From: Faecalibacterium taiwanense
GTDB taxonomy: Bacteria; Bacillota; Clostridia; Oscillospirales; Ruminococcaceae
Assembly (NCBI RefSeq): GCF_036632915.2
Contig: NZ_CP155552.1
Span: 1,054,001-1,118,000 of the forward strand
Reading direction: 5' to 3'
Length of the DNA: 64,000 nt
The notes under the pieces were generated by a model. The model had not been told where the DNA came from. It worked only from the letters and a program-made list of their open reading frames with translations, and ran no database searches. A program made the position numbers and the translations under genes. Shown here piece after piece: positions 42,647 through 51,754 of the stretch (position 1 is the stretch's first letter; every line of letters starts with the position of its first letter).

Positions 42647-43330
42647 ATGGATACCTTGCAAAAAAAGATCCTTTGCCCGTCGATCCTCAATCTTTCCACA
42701 GACAACATGCGGGAAGAGATCGAAAAGCTGGATGCAACGGACATGGACATCTACCATGTGGACATCATGGATGGCACATTTGTACCGAACTTCGGCATGT
42801 CGGTGCGTGAGCTGGAAATGATCCGCCGCATCACCGACGCGGGCCATCACAAGCTGGTTGACTGCCACATGATGGTCATGAACCCGCACCGCTACATCAA
42901 GAGGATCGCAGAAGCCGGTGCCGACATCATCTACATTCATCCTGAATCTGAGCTGATCCCCTCCGCTACGCTGGAGCTGATTCAGCTGGAAGGCAAAAAG
43001 ACGGGCCTGATCCTGAACCCCTGCACCAGCCTTGAGACGGTGAAGGACATGCTGCCCATCACTGATTACGTCATGATCATGGCTGTGAACCCAGGCTTTG
43101 CAGGCCGCGAATTCATGCCTTACACGCGCCAGAAATTCATTGAGCTGGATAACTACCGCAAGGAAAAAGGCCTGAACTACCACCTGATGCTGGATGGCGG
43201 TGCTACCCGCGAGGTGATTGCCGACCTGTACCATAACTGCAATGTGGAAGGCTTCGTGCTCGGCAAGCAGGAGCTGTTCTTCCAGCAGGATGATTACGCA
43301 ACCTGCATCGACCGCATCCGCACTTTCTGA
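42647..43330 (+). CDS. Ribulose-phosphate 3-epimerase family protein
   Basis: 227 residues from ATG 42647. TIM barrel with CPSILNLSTDNMREEIEKL, YHVDIMDGTFVPNFGMS (metal ligands), LVDCHMMVMNP, MIMAVNPGFAGREFMPYT and LDGGATREV. Sequence style is nearer to the allulose-6-phosphate epimerase (AlsE) side than to housekeeping Rpe, but I cannot settle this. First gene of the operon with the TRAP transporter and two dehydrogenases. Confidence 0.85.
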   Translation: MDTLQKKILCPSILNLSTDNMREEIEKLDATDMDIYHVDIMDGTFVPNFGMSVRELEMIRRITDAGHHKLVDCHMMVMNPHRYIKRIAEAGADIIYIHPESELIPSATLELIQLEGKKTGLILNPCTSLETVKDMLPITDYVMIMAVNPGFAGREFMPYTRQKFIELDNYRKEKGLNYHLMLDGGATREVIADLYHNCNVEGFVLGKQELFFQQDDYATCIDRIRTF

Positions 43331-43408
43331 TAAGACCGATTTTTGTGCCGGGGAAAGGCACCTAAAATAAAAAGAACGAGAACACACGAATCAAGGAGGA
43401 AATTTACC

Positions 43409-44479
43409 ATGAAAAAGATTTCTCGCCGTAGCTTTCTGACCGTTGTTGGCGCAGCAGCTGCTACCGCAGCCTTGACCGCATGCGGCGGTTCCAGCAGCTC
43501 CACTGCAGCTTCCACCTCTTCCGCAGCTTCCACTGCTGCTCCCGCAGCAACCGCAAGCAACGCTTCTGTGGTGCTCAAGTTCGACCTGACCGTTTCTCTG
43601 GAGCATCCCTGGGGCCTTGCAGCTACCGAGTTCAAGAACCGCATCGAGGAGAAGTCCGGCGGCAGCATGACCGTTGAGATCTACCCCTCCAGCACCTCCG
43701 GTTCCGAGGCGGACTCTCTGGCCGGTATGCTGGTCGGCACCACTTCCATGACCATGTCCGGCGGCTCCTTCAACGGCTACGCACCCAGCGCCACCCTGCT
43801 GGAGGCTCCCTGGGCTTACAACTCTGAGGAAGACGTTCAGGCCATGTGCGAGAGCGACATCGGCAAGGGCATCATGCAGGACTTCGAGGATGCAGGCTTC
43901 AAGGTGCTGTGGTATCAGCTGCGTGGTCCCCGTGAGCTGACCTCCAATGTGCCCATCAACAAGGCTTCTGATCTGCAGGGCCGCAAGATGCGTATGAGCG
44001 GCAATGTTCTGCACAACAGCATGTGGACTGCCGCAGGTGCCATCACCTCCGCCATCGCACTGAGCGAGACCTTCAACGCACTGAGCCAGGGCGTTGTGGA
44101 AATGCAGGAAAACCCCTACGATATGATCTACGATAACAGCTTCTACGAAGTGCAGAAGTACGTGAACCAGACCAACCACGTGTACTCCACCATCTTCAAC
44201 CTGCTCAGCGTGGATATCTGGAACGGCCTGTCCGAGGATCAGCAGAACATCATCACTGAGACCTCCAACGAGATGCAGGATTGGACCAACGAGTACTACT
44301 TCGCTCACAAGGACGAGTACCTCGAAAAGCTGAAGGAAACCGGTATGCAGGTGAACGAGGACGTTGACCGCGACGACATCAAGAACGCCATGATGCCCGC
44401 CATCGAGGAGTTCCTGAAGAGCCAGCCGGGCGATTTGTGGACCACCTATCAGGCAATCTGCGATCTGTCCAACAGCTAA
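43409..44479 (+). CDS. dctP: TRAP transporter substrate-binding lipoprotein (DctP)
   Basis: 356 residues from ATG 43409 with AAGGAGG. Signal MKKISRRSFLTVVGAAAATAALTACGG with lipobox TAC and a Ser/Ala linker, then the DctP fold: LTVSLEHPWGLAATEFKNRIEEKSGGSMTVEIYP, WYQLRGPRELTSNVPI, LQGRKMRMSGN (the conserved Arg) and ALSQGVVEMQENPYDMIY. Binds an organic or sugar acid outside the membrane. The bacteria of this group are Gram-positive, hence the lipid anchor. Confidence 0.92.
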   Translation: MKKISRRSFLTVVGAAAATAALTACGGSSSSTAASTSSAASTAAPAATASNASVVLKFDLTVSLEHPWGLAATEFKNRIEEKSGGSMTVEIYPSSTSGSEADSLAGMLVGTTSMTMSGGSFNGYAPSATLLEAPWAYNSEEDVQAMCESDIGKGIMQDFEDAGFKVLWYQLRGPRELTSNVPINKASDLQGRKMRMSGNVLHNSMWTAAGAITSAIALSETFNALSQGVVEMQENPYDMIYDNSFYEVQKYVNQTNHVYSTIFNLLSVDIWNGLSEDQQNIITETSNEMQDWTNEYYFAHKDEYLEKLKETGMQVNEDVDRDDIKNAMMPAIEEFLKSQPGDLWTTYQAICDLSNS

Positions 44480-44528
44480 ACAGACCCTTTAAAAAAGTAC
44501 ATTTTCATCTGACCGTTCTCCAATAGTG

Positions 44529-44557
44529 GCCGCGCCGTTCTTGATGGGCGGCGCGGC
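44529..44557 (+). promoter_or_regulatory. Stem-loop between dctP and dctQ
   Basis: GCCGCGCCG/CGGCGCGGC stem without a T-run, in the 121-bp gap. Such intercistronic hairpins can protect the upstream mRNA, giving more binding protein than membrane subunits. Confidence 0.5.
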
Positions 44558-44600
44558 TTGATTTGGAAAATACACACCTGAGTACGGAGGAATATCCAGA

Positions 44601-45086
44601 ATGAAGAAAGTTTTGGACGTGCTGGATAGGCTGTTTCACTATCTGGCAGCCATCGGCTTTGGGTGCGTCACAGTCTGCGTGTTGGTGCAGATCCTTGCCC
44701 GCTATATTCCGGGAGTTACCGCTCCCTGGACAGACGAGATGACACGCCTGTTTTTCCAGTATACGATCATGATTGCCTGCCCCATGGCCATCAAGTACCA
44801 TGAGTACGCATCCATCGATGTGATCGCAGCCCAAACACATGGCACCGGCCGTCACATCCTGAACCTTGTTTCGGATGCGGCCATCCTAATCGTGTGCCTC
44901 TTTGGAATCCCGCAGGCACGGACCTATTTCCGTGTTGGCACAAAGTCGCTTTCCACCTCTCTGCAGATCAACCTGGGCATCTTCTATGTGGTGCCGCTGG
45001 TCATTTTTATCCTGACTGCAATTTACGTAGTGCTGGATGCGATCAATGAAGTAAATCTGATCAGAAAGGGGGACAAAGCACAATGA
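44601..45086 (+). CDS. dctQ: TRAP transporter small membrane subunit (DctQ)
   Basis: 161 residues from ATG 44601 with CGGAGG. Four helices; ARYIPGVTAPWTDEMTRLFFQYTIMIACPMAIKYHEYASIDVI is the family core. Ends 4 nt inside dctM. Confidence 0.9.
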   Translation: MKKVLDVLDRLFHYLAAIGFGCVTVCVLVQILARYIPGVTAPWTDEMTRLFFQYTIMIACPMAIKYHEYASIDVIAAQTHGTGRHILNLVSDAAILIVCLFGIPQARTYFRVGTKSLSTSLQINLGIFYVVPLVIFILTAIYVVLDAINEVNLIRKGDKAQ

Positions 45087-46354
45087 TCGGTGGCATGTTT
45101 ATTCTGTTTCTGGTCCTGCTGCTGCTAAACGTGCCCATTGCGTTCTCTCTGGGTGCTTCTTCGCTGTTCTATCTGCTGACCTCCAATATGAACGCGGCGG
45201 TCCTGGCACAGAAATTCTATGCAGGCATCGACTCGTTCACCCTGCTGTGCATCCCCGGCTTCATGCTGGCTGGTGCTTTGATGAACGGCGGCGGCATCAC
45301 CCGCCGCATCCTGAACTTCTGCAACGCCTTCCTGGGCCACTTTACTGGCAGCCTTGCGCTGGTGAACATCGTAGCATCCATGGTCTTTGCCGGCATTTCC
45401 GGTACGGCCATTGCGGACGTGTGCTCTCTAGGCGGTATGCTGATCCCCGCCATGGTGGAGGACGGCTACGACGACGACTTCTCGGTTGCAGTTACGGCTG
45501 CTTCCTCTGTGGTCGGCCCCATCATCCCGCCCAGTGTGCCCATGGTCATTGCCGGTTCCTGCGTGAGCATCTCGGTTGGCAAGATGTTCCAGGCAGGCAT
45601 CATCCCCGGTGTCCTGCTGGGTCTGGCACTGTGTGTACCCACCTACATTATCTCGGTCAAGCGCCACTACCCCAAGCACGAGCGTTCCAGCTGGAAGAAG
45701 CGCTTGGAAGTTACCAAAGATGCTATCTGGGCGCTGCTGATGCCCGTTATCCTGCTGGGCGGCATCCTTTCCGGTATCTTTACCCCCACCGAAGCTTCCA
45801 TCGTGACCTGCGTTTACTCCCTGATTGTGGGCGTGTTCGTCTATAAAGAGATCAAGCTCTCGGATGTGCCCCGCATCGTTTACACCAATATGCGCTCCTG
45901 CTCTTCCATCATCATCCTGATTGGTCTGGCAAACGTGTTCGCATTCATCCTGACCAACGAGCGCATCCCGCAGAAGGTTGCTACCGCGATCCTGAGCATG
46001 ACCACGAACCGCATCCTCGTTATCCTGCTGATCAACCTCGTGCTGATCTTTGTGGGCATGTTCATGGAAAGTCTGGCGGCGATCCTGATCACCTTCCCTG
46101 TGCTGCTGCCGGTGGCAACGGCTGTTGGCATGAACCCGGTCCACTTTGCTCTGATGGCCATTCTGAACCTGATGATCGGCCTGACCACGCCTCCCGTTGG
46201 CATGTGCATCTGCACCGGTGCCCAGATCGGCGGCGTTTCCAGCTGGAAAGCCTTCAAGGCAAATATGCCGTTCCTGATCACCAGCCTGATTGTGCTGATG
46301 CTGGTCTCCTTCTGTGAGCCGATCACCCTGTGGATCCCCAGCCTGTTTGCCTGA
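45083..46354 (+). CDS. dctM: TRAP transporter large membrane subunit (DctM)
   Basis: 423 residues, about 12 helices. Conserved stretches: CIPGFMLAGALMNGGGITRRILNF, FAGISGTAIADVCSLGGMLIPAM, SSVVGPIIPPSVPMVIAGSC, GGILSGIFTPTEASIVTCVY and LMIGLTTPPVGMCICTG. It forms the sodium-coupled channel with DctQ. The start overlaps dctQ. Confidence 0.93.
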   Translation: MIGGMFILFLVLLLLNVPIAFSLGASSLFYLLTSNMNAAVLAQKFYAGIDSFTLLCIPGFMLAGALMNGGGITRRILNFCNAFLGHFTGSLALVNIVASMVFAGISGTAIADVCSLGGMLIPAMVEDGYDDDFSVAVTAASSVVGPIIPPSVPMVIAGSCVSISVGKMFQAGIIPGVLLGLALCVPTYIISVKRHYPKHERSSWKKRLEVTKDAIWALLMPVILLGGILSGIFTPTEASIVTCVYSLIVGVFVYKEIKLSDVPRIVYTNMRSCSSIIILIGLANVFAFILTNERIPQKVATAILSMTTNRILVILLINLVLIFVGMFMESLAAILITFPVLLPVATAVGMNPVHFALMAILNLMIGLTTPPVGMCICTGAQIGGVSSWKAFKANMPFLITSLIVLMLVSFCEPITLWIPSLFA

Positions 46355-46401
46355 TAACTGTATGATTGAGATAACTATATGATTGATTGGAGGAACTTAC
46401 A

Positions 46402-47295
46402 ATGAGCCGTACTGTAGTGATTACCGGTGCCGGCGGCGGCCTCGGCAGCATTTTTGCCAAGGAGTTTGCAAAGACCGGATACCGGGTAGCGATTCTTGAT
46501 TTTAACATTCAAGCAGGCCAGAAGGTGGCCTGCGAGATCGAACAGGCTGGCGGCGATGCCGCAGCATTCCAGGTGGATGTTACGGACAAAGCTTCGCTGG
46601 AAAAGGCCCGCGATGCTGTGGTGCAGCACTTTGGCAGCTATGAAGTGCTGATCAACTGCGCAGGCATTCAGGACCCGCTGGCAAAAACCACCTCGGAAGC
46701 TTATGCCGCAGGCGACGAAAAGGCAACAGAGGTCGTCAAGGTAGATCCGCAGGCAGCAGATCTGGCCGCAGAAAAGGCCTGCGTTCTGGCTTCGTCCCGT
46801 ACCCTGTTCAACATCGACAGCGATAAGCTGCTGCGCGTCATGGATGTGAACTGGCTGGGCACCGTGATGGCATGTCAGGTGTTTGCAGTGAACATGGTGG
46901 GCCGCGATGGCTGCTCCATCATCAACATTACCTCCATGGCAGCCTACGATGCACTGAGCATGGTGCCTGCATACGCAAGCAGCAAGGCCGCTGTGGATAT
47001 GTTTACCAAGTGGCTGTCCAACTACCTGTCCAACACGGCAGGCAAGGTGCGTGTGAATGCGGTCGCACCCGGCTACTTCCTCACGCCGCTGAACCATGAC
47101 ATGTATGTGAACCCGGATGGTTCCTACACCCAGCGCTACTGGAACGTGATCCACCGCACCCCGATGGGCCGCCTTGGCGACCCGAAGGAACTGGTGGGTG
47201 CACTGCGGTTCTTTGCTGATCCGGAAATGTCTGGCTACATCACAGGCCAGGTCATTGCCGTGGATGGCGGATTCCTGTCCTGCCCGGGTATCTGA
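46402..47295 (+). CDS. SDR family oxidoreductase (mannonate/fructuronate reductase-like)
   Basis: 297 residues from ATG 46402 (GGAGG upstream). NAD-binding VVITGAGGGLGSIFAKEFAKTG, NCAGIQ, catalytic Ser in INITSMAAYDALSMVPAYASSKAA (YxxxK) and the end ITGQVIAVDGGFLSC. A long insertion (about residues 95-135) before the central NWLGT is typical of bacterial fructuronate reductases of SDR type. The setting with a TRAP uptake system suggests a sugar-acid pathway; the exact substrate is inferred. Confidence 0.85.
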   Translation: MSRTVVITGAGGGLGSIFAKEFAKTGYRVAILDFNIQAGQKVACEIEQAGGDAAAFQVDVTDKASLEKARDAVVQHFGSYEVLINCAGIQDPLAKTTSEAYAAGDEKATEVVKVDPQAADLAAEKACVLASSRTLFNIDSDKLLRVMDVNWLGTVMACQVFAVNMVGRDGCSIINITSMAAYDALSMVPAYASSKAAVDMFTKWLSNYLSNTAGKVRVNAVAPGYFLTPLNHDMYVNPDGSYTQRYWNVIHRTPMGRLGDPKELVGALRFFADPEMSGYITGQVIAVDGGFLSCPGI

Positions 47296-47313
47296 AGCTT
47301 TGGAAAGGGGAAC

Positions 47314-48342
47314 ATGATTATGAAAGCAATTGTTGTAAATGGCCCTGGTGATATGCAGCTGGTGGAGCGCCCTATGCCTGAGATCAAGGAGCCGAATCAG
47401 GTGCTCGTCAAGGTGCACGCTGCCGGCATCTGCGGCTCGGATGTGCATGTCTATCATGGCAGCAACCCGTATGCAAAGTATCCTGTGGTGCTTGGCCACG
47501 AGGGTTCCGGTGAGGTGATCGCAGTGGGCGAGGGTGTTACCGACCTGAAGCCCGGCGCAAGTGTTGTGTTTGAGCCGATCACCTACTGCGGCAAGTGCTA
47601 TGCCTGCCGCTGCGGCCACCACAATGTCTGCCGTGAACTGAAGGTTCTGGGCTGCATCGTGGACGGCATTTTTCAGGAATATGTGGTCATGCCGCGCAGC
47701 CAGGTGTATGAGTACGATGCTTCCAAGATGACTTATCAGCAGGCTGCTCTGTGCGAGCCGTTCACGATTGGCCTGCAGGCAAACTGGCGCGGCGATGTGC
47801 GCCCCGGCGATGTGGTGCTGGTGCACGGCGGCGGCCCCATCGGCCTGATCGTTGCCAACATTGCAAAATCGCGCGGCGCTACCGTGATCGTGTCTGAGCC
47901 GAACGAGAGCCGCCTTGCCATGGCAAAGGACTTTGGCGCAGATTACAGCATCAACCCGATGAAGGAAGATCTGGATGCGTTCATCAACAAACTGACCGAC
48001 GGCGAGGGTGTCAACGTGATCTTTGAGGCCGCAGGCGTTCCCGCACTGCTGGCACATGCAACCAGCCAGCTTTCTCCCGCAGGCCGTCTGGTGGCTATGA
48101 CCTTTGGCAAGGAGCCGATCCCCGTGAACTTCAAGGAGATCAACGCAAAGGAACTGACCATTCTGGGTACCCGTCATCAGTACCAGAAGTTCCCCGAGGT
48201 GGTCAAGATCCTGCCTGACCACCTGAAAGAGGTCGATGAGATCACCACGCATGTGTTCAAGGCAGAGGACTTCCAGAAGGCATTCGATACCCTTGCAGAC
48301 CGTAACAGCGGCGCTGGCAAGGTGGTGCTGACCTTCGCCTGA
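47314..48342 (+). CDS. Zinc-dependent alcohol dehydrogenase (L-gulonate/L-galactonate 5-dehydrogenase-like)
   Basis: 342 residues from ATG 47314 (ATG 47320 is possible). Zinc sites: HAAGICGSDVHVYHG, LGHEGSGEVIAVG, and the structural cysteines TYCGKCYACRCGHHNVCRE. NAD-binding HGGGPIGLIVANIAKSRGA. Closest in style to the MDR enzymes of hexonate pathways. Last gene of the operon before a terminator. Confidence 0.87.
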   Translation: MIMKAIVVNGPGDMQLVERPMPEIKEPNQVLVKVHAAGICGSDVHVYHGSNPYAKYPVVLGHEGSGEVIAVGEGVTDLKPGASVVFEPITYCGKCYACRCGHHNVCRELKVLGCIVDGIFQEYVVMPRSQVYEYDASKMTYQQAALCEPFTIGLQANWRGDVRPGDVVLVHGGGPIGLIVANIAKSRGATVIVSEPNESRLAMAKDFGADYSINPMKEDLDAFINKLTDGEGVNVIFEAAGVPALLAHATSQLSPAGRLVAMTFGKEPIPVNFKEINAKELTILGTRHQYQKFPEVVKILPDHLKEVDEITTHVFKAEDFQKAFDTLADRNSGAGKVVLTFA

Positions 48343-48380
48343 GAGCAAGTGCCCCTTACATTATAAAAAGATAAACAAAA

Positions 48381-48420
48381 AGGAGCTGCTGCACAGTGTT
48401 TGTGCGGCGGCTCTTTTTTT
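48381..48420 (+). terminator. Terminator of the TRAP operon
   Basis: GAGCTGCTGCACA/TGTGCGGCGGCTC stem followed by seven Ts. Confidence 0.88.
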
Positions 48421-48433
48421 GCCTGCGGAGGAC

Positions 48434-48472
48434 TTGACAAGAATGATATAAAGTGATATTATTTTGATATCA
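48434..48472 (+). promoter_or_regulatory. Promoter of the SPFH gene with overlapping dyad
   Basis: TTGACA (48434-48439), 17 bp, TATTAT (48457-48462). ATGATAT and ATATCAT flank the -10 element and could be an operator. Confidence 0.65.
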
Positions 48473-48512
48473 TAAAGAAACGCTTCCGCACCCTGTGAAG
48501 GAGGGAACTGTT

Positions 48513-49544
48513 ATGGAAGAGAAAATTCTGCAGACCAAAAAGAACGGCATGGTCATGCTGCTGCTCACCCTGCTGGGCTATGCTGTTACCGTCCTGCTGT
48601 TTTTCTACAGCATCATTCTGCTGGACGAAAGCCTGTTTCCGGGCATCCTGCTCACGATCCTGTCCATCGCATACTGGGTGGCGGGCATCTTCCTGCTCTG
48701 CGGCCTGAAGGTGTTAAAGCCCCAGGAAGCACTGGTGCTCACCCTGTTCGGCGATTACATCGGCACCCTGAAGGGACAGGGGTTTTACTGGGTGAACCCC
48801 TTCTGCACCGCGGTGAACCCGGCAGCTGGCACCAAACTGAGCCAGAGCGGCGATGTGAACAGCGGCGAGACCGGCATGGCGGCCCTGCTTAAGGCAGGCA
48901 ACAGCAGTCCCCAGACTGCAGAATCGACCAGCAAGAAGATCTCGCTCAAAATGATGACCCTCAATAACTCCCGCCAGAAGATCAACGATTGTCTGGGCAA
49001 CCCGGTGGAGATCGGCATTGCGGTCATCTGGCGCGTGACCGATACCGCAAAGGCCGTATTCAATGTGGACAACTACAAGGAGTACCTCTCCCTGCAGTGC
49101 GACAGCGCTCTGCGCAATGTGGTGCGCATTTACCCCTATGATGTGGCTCCCAATGTGGATACCACCGGCGACGGCGTAGCCGATGAGGGCAGTCTGCGCG
49201 GCTCCTCGGAGGTGGTAGCCGCCCGCATCCGGGACGAGATCCAGAAGAATGTAGCCGAGGCCGGCATCGAGGTAGTGGAAGCCCGCATCACCTATCTGGC
49301 CTATGCGCCGGAGATTGCGGCCGTGATGCTGCAGCGCCAGCAGGCAAGCGCCATCATCGATGCCCGCAAGATGATCGTGGACGGTGCTGTGGGCATGGTG
49401 GAAATGGCCCTTGAACGCCTGAATGAGAACAAGGTAGTGGAGCTGGACGACGAGCGCAAGGCGGCAATGGTCTCCAACCTGCTGGTGGTGCTGTGCGGCA
49501 ACCGTGATGCCCAGCCCATCGTGAACAGCGGCAGCCTGTACTGA
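48513..49544 (+). CDS. SPFH/band 7 domain membrane protein
   Basis: 343 residues from ATG 48513 (GAAGGAGG before it). Two N-terminal helices ([21 protein letters not shown] and [21 protein letters not shown]), then the SPFH domain: [73 protein letters not shown], and a coiled coil [35 protein letters not shown]. Such proteins form membrane microdomain scaffolds. Coupled to a small DNA-binding-like gene. Confidence 0.88.
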   Translation: MEEKILQTKKNGMVMLLLTLLGYAVTVLLFFYSIILLDESLFPGILLTILSIAYWVAGIFLLCGLKVLKPQEALVLTLFGDYIGTLKGQGFYWVNPFCTAVNPAAGTKLSQSGDVNSGETGMAALLKAGNSSPQTAESTSKKISLKMMTLNNSRQKINDCLGNPVEIGIAVIWRVTDTAKAVFNVDNYKEYLSLQCDSALRNVVRIYPYDVAPNVDTTGDGVADEGSLRGSSEVVAARIRDEIQKNVAEAGIEVVEARITYLAYAPEIAAVMLQRQQASAIIDARKMIVDGAVGMVEMALERLNENKVVELDDERKAAMVSNLLVVLCGNRDAQPIVNSGSLY

Positions 49545-49744
49545 TGGCAGAACCAAAAAAGCAGGTGCCCCTGCGCCTGAACGCGAAGCTCTACGATGCC
49601 CTTGCCGCCTGGGCCGAAGATGACTTCCGCTCGGTGAACGGGCAGATCGAATATCTGCTGACGGAGTGCGTGCGGCAGCGCAAAAAGAACGGCAAGTATG
49701 TCTCGGACCAGATCGATGTGCCGCCTGAACTGGATGTCAAATAA
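49544..49744 (+). CDS. Small Arc/RHH-like protein
   Basis: 66 residues; ATG overlaps the SPFH stop by one base. [48 protein letters not shown] is a ribbon-helix-helix pattern. The conserved coupling to SPFH genes is known in Clostridia; what it binds is not. Confidence 0.72.
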   Translation: MAEPKKQVPLRLNAKLYDALAAWAEDDFRSVNGQIEYLLTECVRQRKKNGKYVSDQIDVPPELDVK

Positions 49745-49752
49745 AATACCAA

Positions 49753-49793
49753 TTGGCCCCGGCTGTGCGGATGAACTCTGCATGGCCGGGGTT
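49753..49793. terminator. Hairpin terminator
   Basis: GGCCCCGGC/GCCGGGG stem with GTTTGTGTTT after it. Confidence 0.65.
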
Positions 49794-49861
49794 TGTGTTT
49801 ATCTGTGGCTCCCTAAAGGCTGAAAATGCGAAATTTCCTGCCGGAAAATAACGAAAATACA

Positions 49862-49891
49862 TTGACAGTTGCACACCTGTGACGATATAAT
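49862..49891 (+). promoter_or_regulatory. Promoter of the LCP gene
   Basis: TTGACA (49862-49867), 18-bp spacer, TATAAT (49886-49891). Confidence 0.7.
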
Positions 49892-49975
49892 AAGCCAAGG
49901 AATATCTTTCTGTGGCAATGGAAAGACCTTCCCGCAGAAAACTATATTCCGAAGAAAAGAGGGAAGCTTACCCGC

Positions 49976-50971
49976 TTGAACAGACAAAAACAATATCGTG
50001 GTGCCACTGTTGCGCTGGCTGTGCTGGTGCTGGCAGCTGTACTGTTTTTTGTGGGCGGAAGCTGGCTGGAAAAGCGCAGCCAAAAGCCGGAGACCCGGAC
50101 GGAGCTGCCGCAGGAGACCGCTGAGACCATGGAAGTGGACGGCGTGACCTACCGCAGGCGCACAGATCTGACCACCATCCTTGTTATGGGCATCGACCAT
50201 GACAGCGAGGTGGAAGCAGAAGGCTCTTATCAGGGCGGTCAGGCGGATTTTCAGCGGCTCATTGTGATAGACAGCAAAGACAAGACGGTCCGTCAGCTCA
50301 AGATCGACCGCGACACCATGGCAGAGGTGACGGTGCTGGGTATGCTGGGCAATCCGGTGGGCACCACTCAGATGCAGATCAGCCTTGCCCATGGCTTTGG
50401 CGATGGCAAGGAGGAAAGCTGCGGCTATGCCCGTGATGCGGTGTCCCGCCTGCTGCAGGGAGAAAACATTGATTTCTATCTGGCTATGAGTCTGGACGGC
50501 ATCTCGGTGCTGAACGACCTTGCAGGCGGTGTGACCGTGACGCTGGAGGATGATTTCTCCGCAGCAGACCCGGCCATGACCAAGGGAGCTACCCTGACGC
50601 TGCAGGGCGATCAGGCTGAGATTTTTGTGCGCAGGCGCATGGATATTGGCGAAGGCACCAACGAAGCCCGCATGGTGCGGCAGGAGGAGTATCTTGCACA
50701 GCTTTCCGCACAGCTGGAAAGCAGGGTACAGCAGGATCAGCAGTTCACCGCACAGGTGTACGATGCGCTGCAGCCTTATCTGGTCACCGACCTTGCAAAG
50801 GGTCAGCTGGTCAATGAGGTGTGGGCCGCAAAGGACGATACTGTGGAACCTGCCATTGCACTGGAGGGCGAGCATAAGGTGGCAGAGGACGGATTCACCG
50901 AGTTCTATCCGACCGAAGCTTCCATCCAGAAAGCGGTTCTGACGCTGTTCTGGGAGCCTGTTGAAGAATGA
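49976..50971 (+). CDS. LytR-CpsA-Psr (LCP) family protein
   Basis: 331 residues from TTG 49976. One N-terminal anchor helix (ATVALAVLVLAAVLFFVGGSWL). The LCP core is TTILVMGIDHD, ADFQRLIVIDSKDKTVRQLKIDRDTMAEV (Asp and Arg of the active site), QISLAHGFGDG and DFYLAMSLDGISVLNDLAGGVTVTL. LCP enzymes attach glycopolymers to the wall. It stands before a tyrosine-kinase module, which fits capsule or exopolysaccharide control. Confidence 0.85.
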   Translation: MNRQKQYRGATVALAVLVLAAVLFFVGGSWLEKRSQKPETRTELPQETAETMEVDGVTYRRRTDLTTILVMGIDHDSEVEAEGSYQGGQADFQRLIVIDSKDKTVRQLKIDRDTMAEVTVLGMLGNPVGTTQMQISLAHGFGDGKEESCGYARDAVSRLLQGENIDFYLAMSLDGISVLNDLAGGVTVTLEDDFSAADPAMTKGATLTLQGDQAEIFVRRRMDIGEGTNEARMVRQEEYLAQLSAQLESRVQQDQQFTAQVYDALQPYLVTDLAKGQLVNEVWAAKDDTVEPAIALEGEHKVAEDGFTEFYPTEASIQKAVLTLFWEPVEE

Positions 50972-51048
50972 TGTAAATGTTGAAAAGCATTTGCGATAGA
51001 AAGCAGCATCTTGGGGAGTGCGGCTTGAAGTGAAAGGAGATCTTCATT

Positions 51049-51612
51049 ATGAAGAAAGTTATCAGCGCTGTTCTGACCGCTGCTATGGTCGTGGGCATGG
51101 GTGTGTCTGTTCTGGCAGCAACGCCCAGCAAGACTGTGGCAGATGAGGTCAAGGCCAGCGGTTCTGCTACCGTCACCGGTGTTCTGGGCATTGTCAGCGA
51201 TGTGAAGGTCACTGCCAAGGAGGATACCGCTCAGGTCAAGGAAGTCCTGCAGGACATCACTTCTGATGCAGACCTGCAGAAGGCTGCGGGCGCTTCGAAA
51301 GAAAAGAAGACGACTATAGATGTTACTGTAACGCAGGCCTTTGAGATGCAGACCTCTAACCTGCTCGACGCTGCAAATGTTAAGCTGACCATTGAGTCCA
51401 AGGTCATTGAGGCTGCTTACGAGGATAACGAGCAAGTTACCGTTCTGGTGGCTGTGCCCAAGACGAAGGCAGACGGCACTGTGACCTATACCTACTATAC
51501 TGTGCCCGGTAAGGTCGTGGATGGCAAGATCGTGGTGAACCTGAAGGGCCGTCAGGTCAAGCTCTATGGCTCCAACTTCGTTCTGGTGGCCGTGAAGACC
51601 ATTGAGGGCTAA
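51049..51612 (+). CDS. Secreted protein of unknown function
   Basis: 187 residues from ATG 51049 (GAAAGGAG). Signal peptide MKKVISAVLTAAMVVGMGVSVLAA, then a Lys/Asp/Thr-rich beta-type domain (TIDVTVTQAFEMQTSNLLDAANVKLTIESKVIEAAYEDNEQVTVLVAVPK). No anchor. Known only as a recurrent secreted neighbour of polysaccharide genes in this group; I cannot name the family. Confidence 0.7.
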   Translation: MKKVISAVLTAAMVVGMGVSVLAATPSKTVADEVKASGSATVTGVLGIVSDVKVTAKEDTAQVKEVLQDITSDADLQKAAGASKEKKTTIDVTVTQAFEMQTSNLLDAANVKLTIESKVIEAAYEDNEQVTVLVAVPKTKADGTVTYTYYTVPGKVVDGKIVVNLKGRQVKLYGSNFVLVAVKTIEG

Positions 51613-51754
51613 GAACTAGAAATGTTCTGCGGTGTTCCCTGATGAAAAAGGGAACGCCGCATTTTTGGCGTATAGGATTCAGAAAAATAGAGGAAAGGGC
51701 ACAACGCCCGGGCCGCATGGGCGGCAGTATTATAAGGTTATAAGGAGTGAAATC

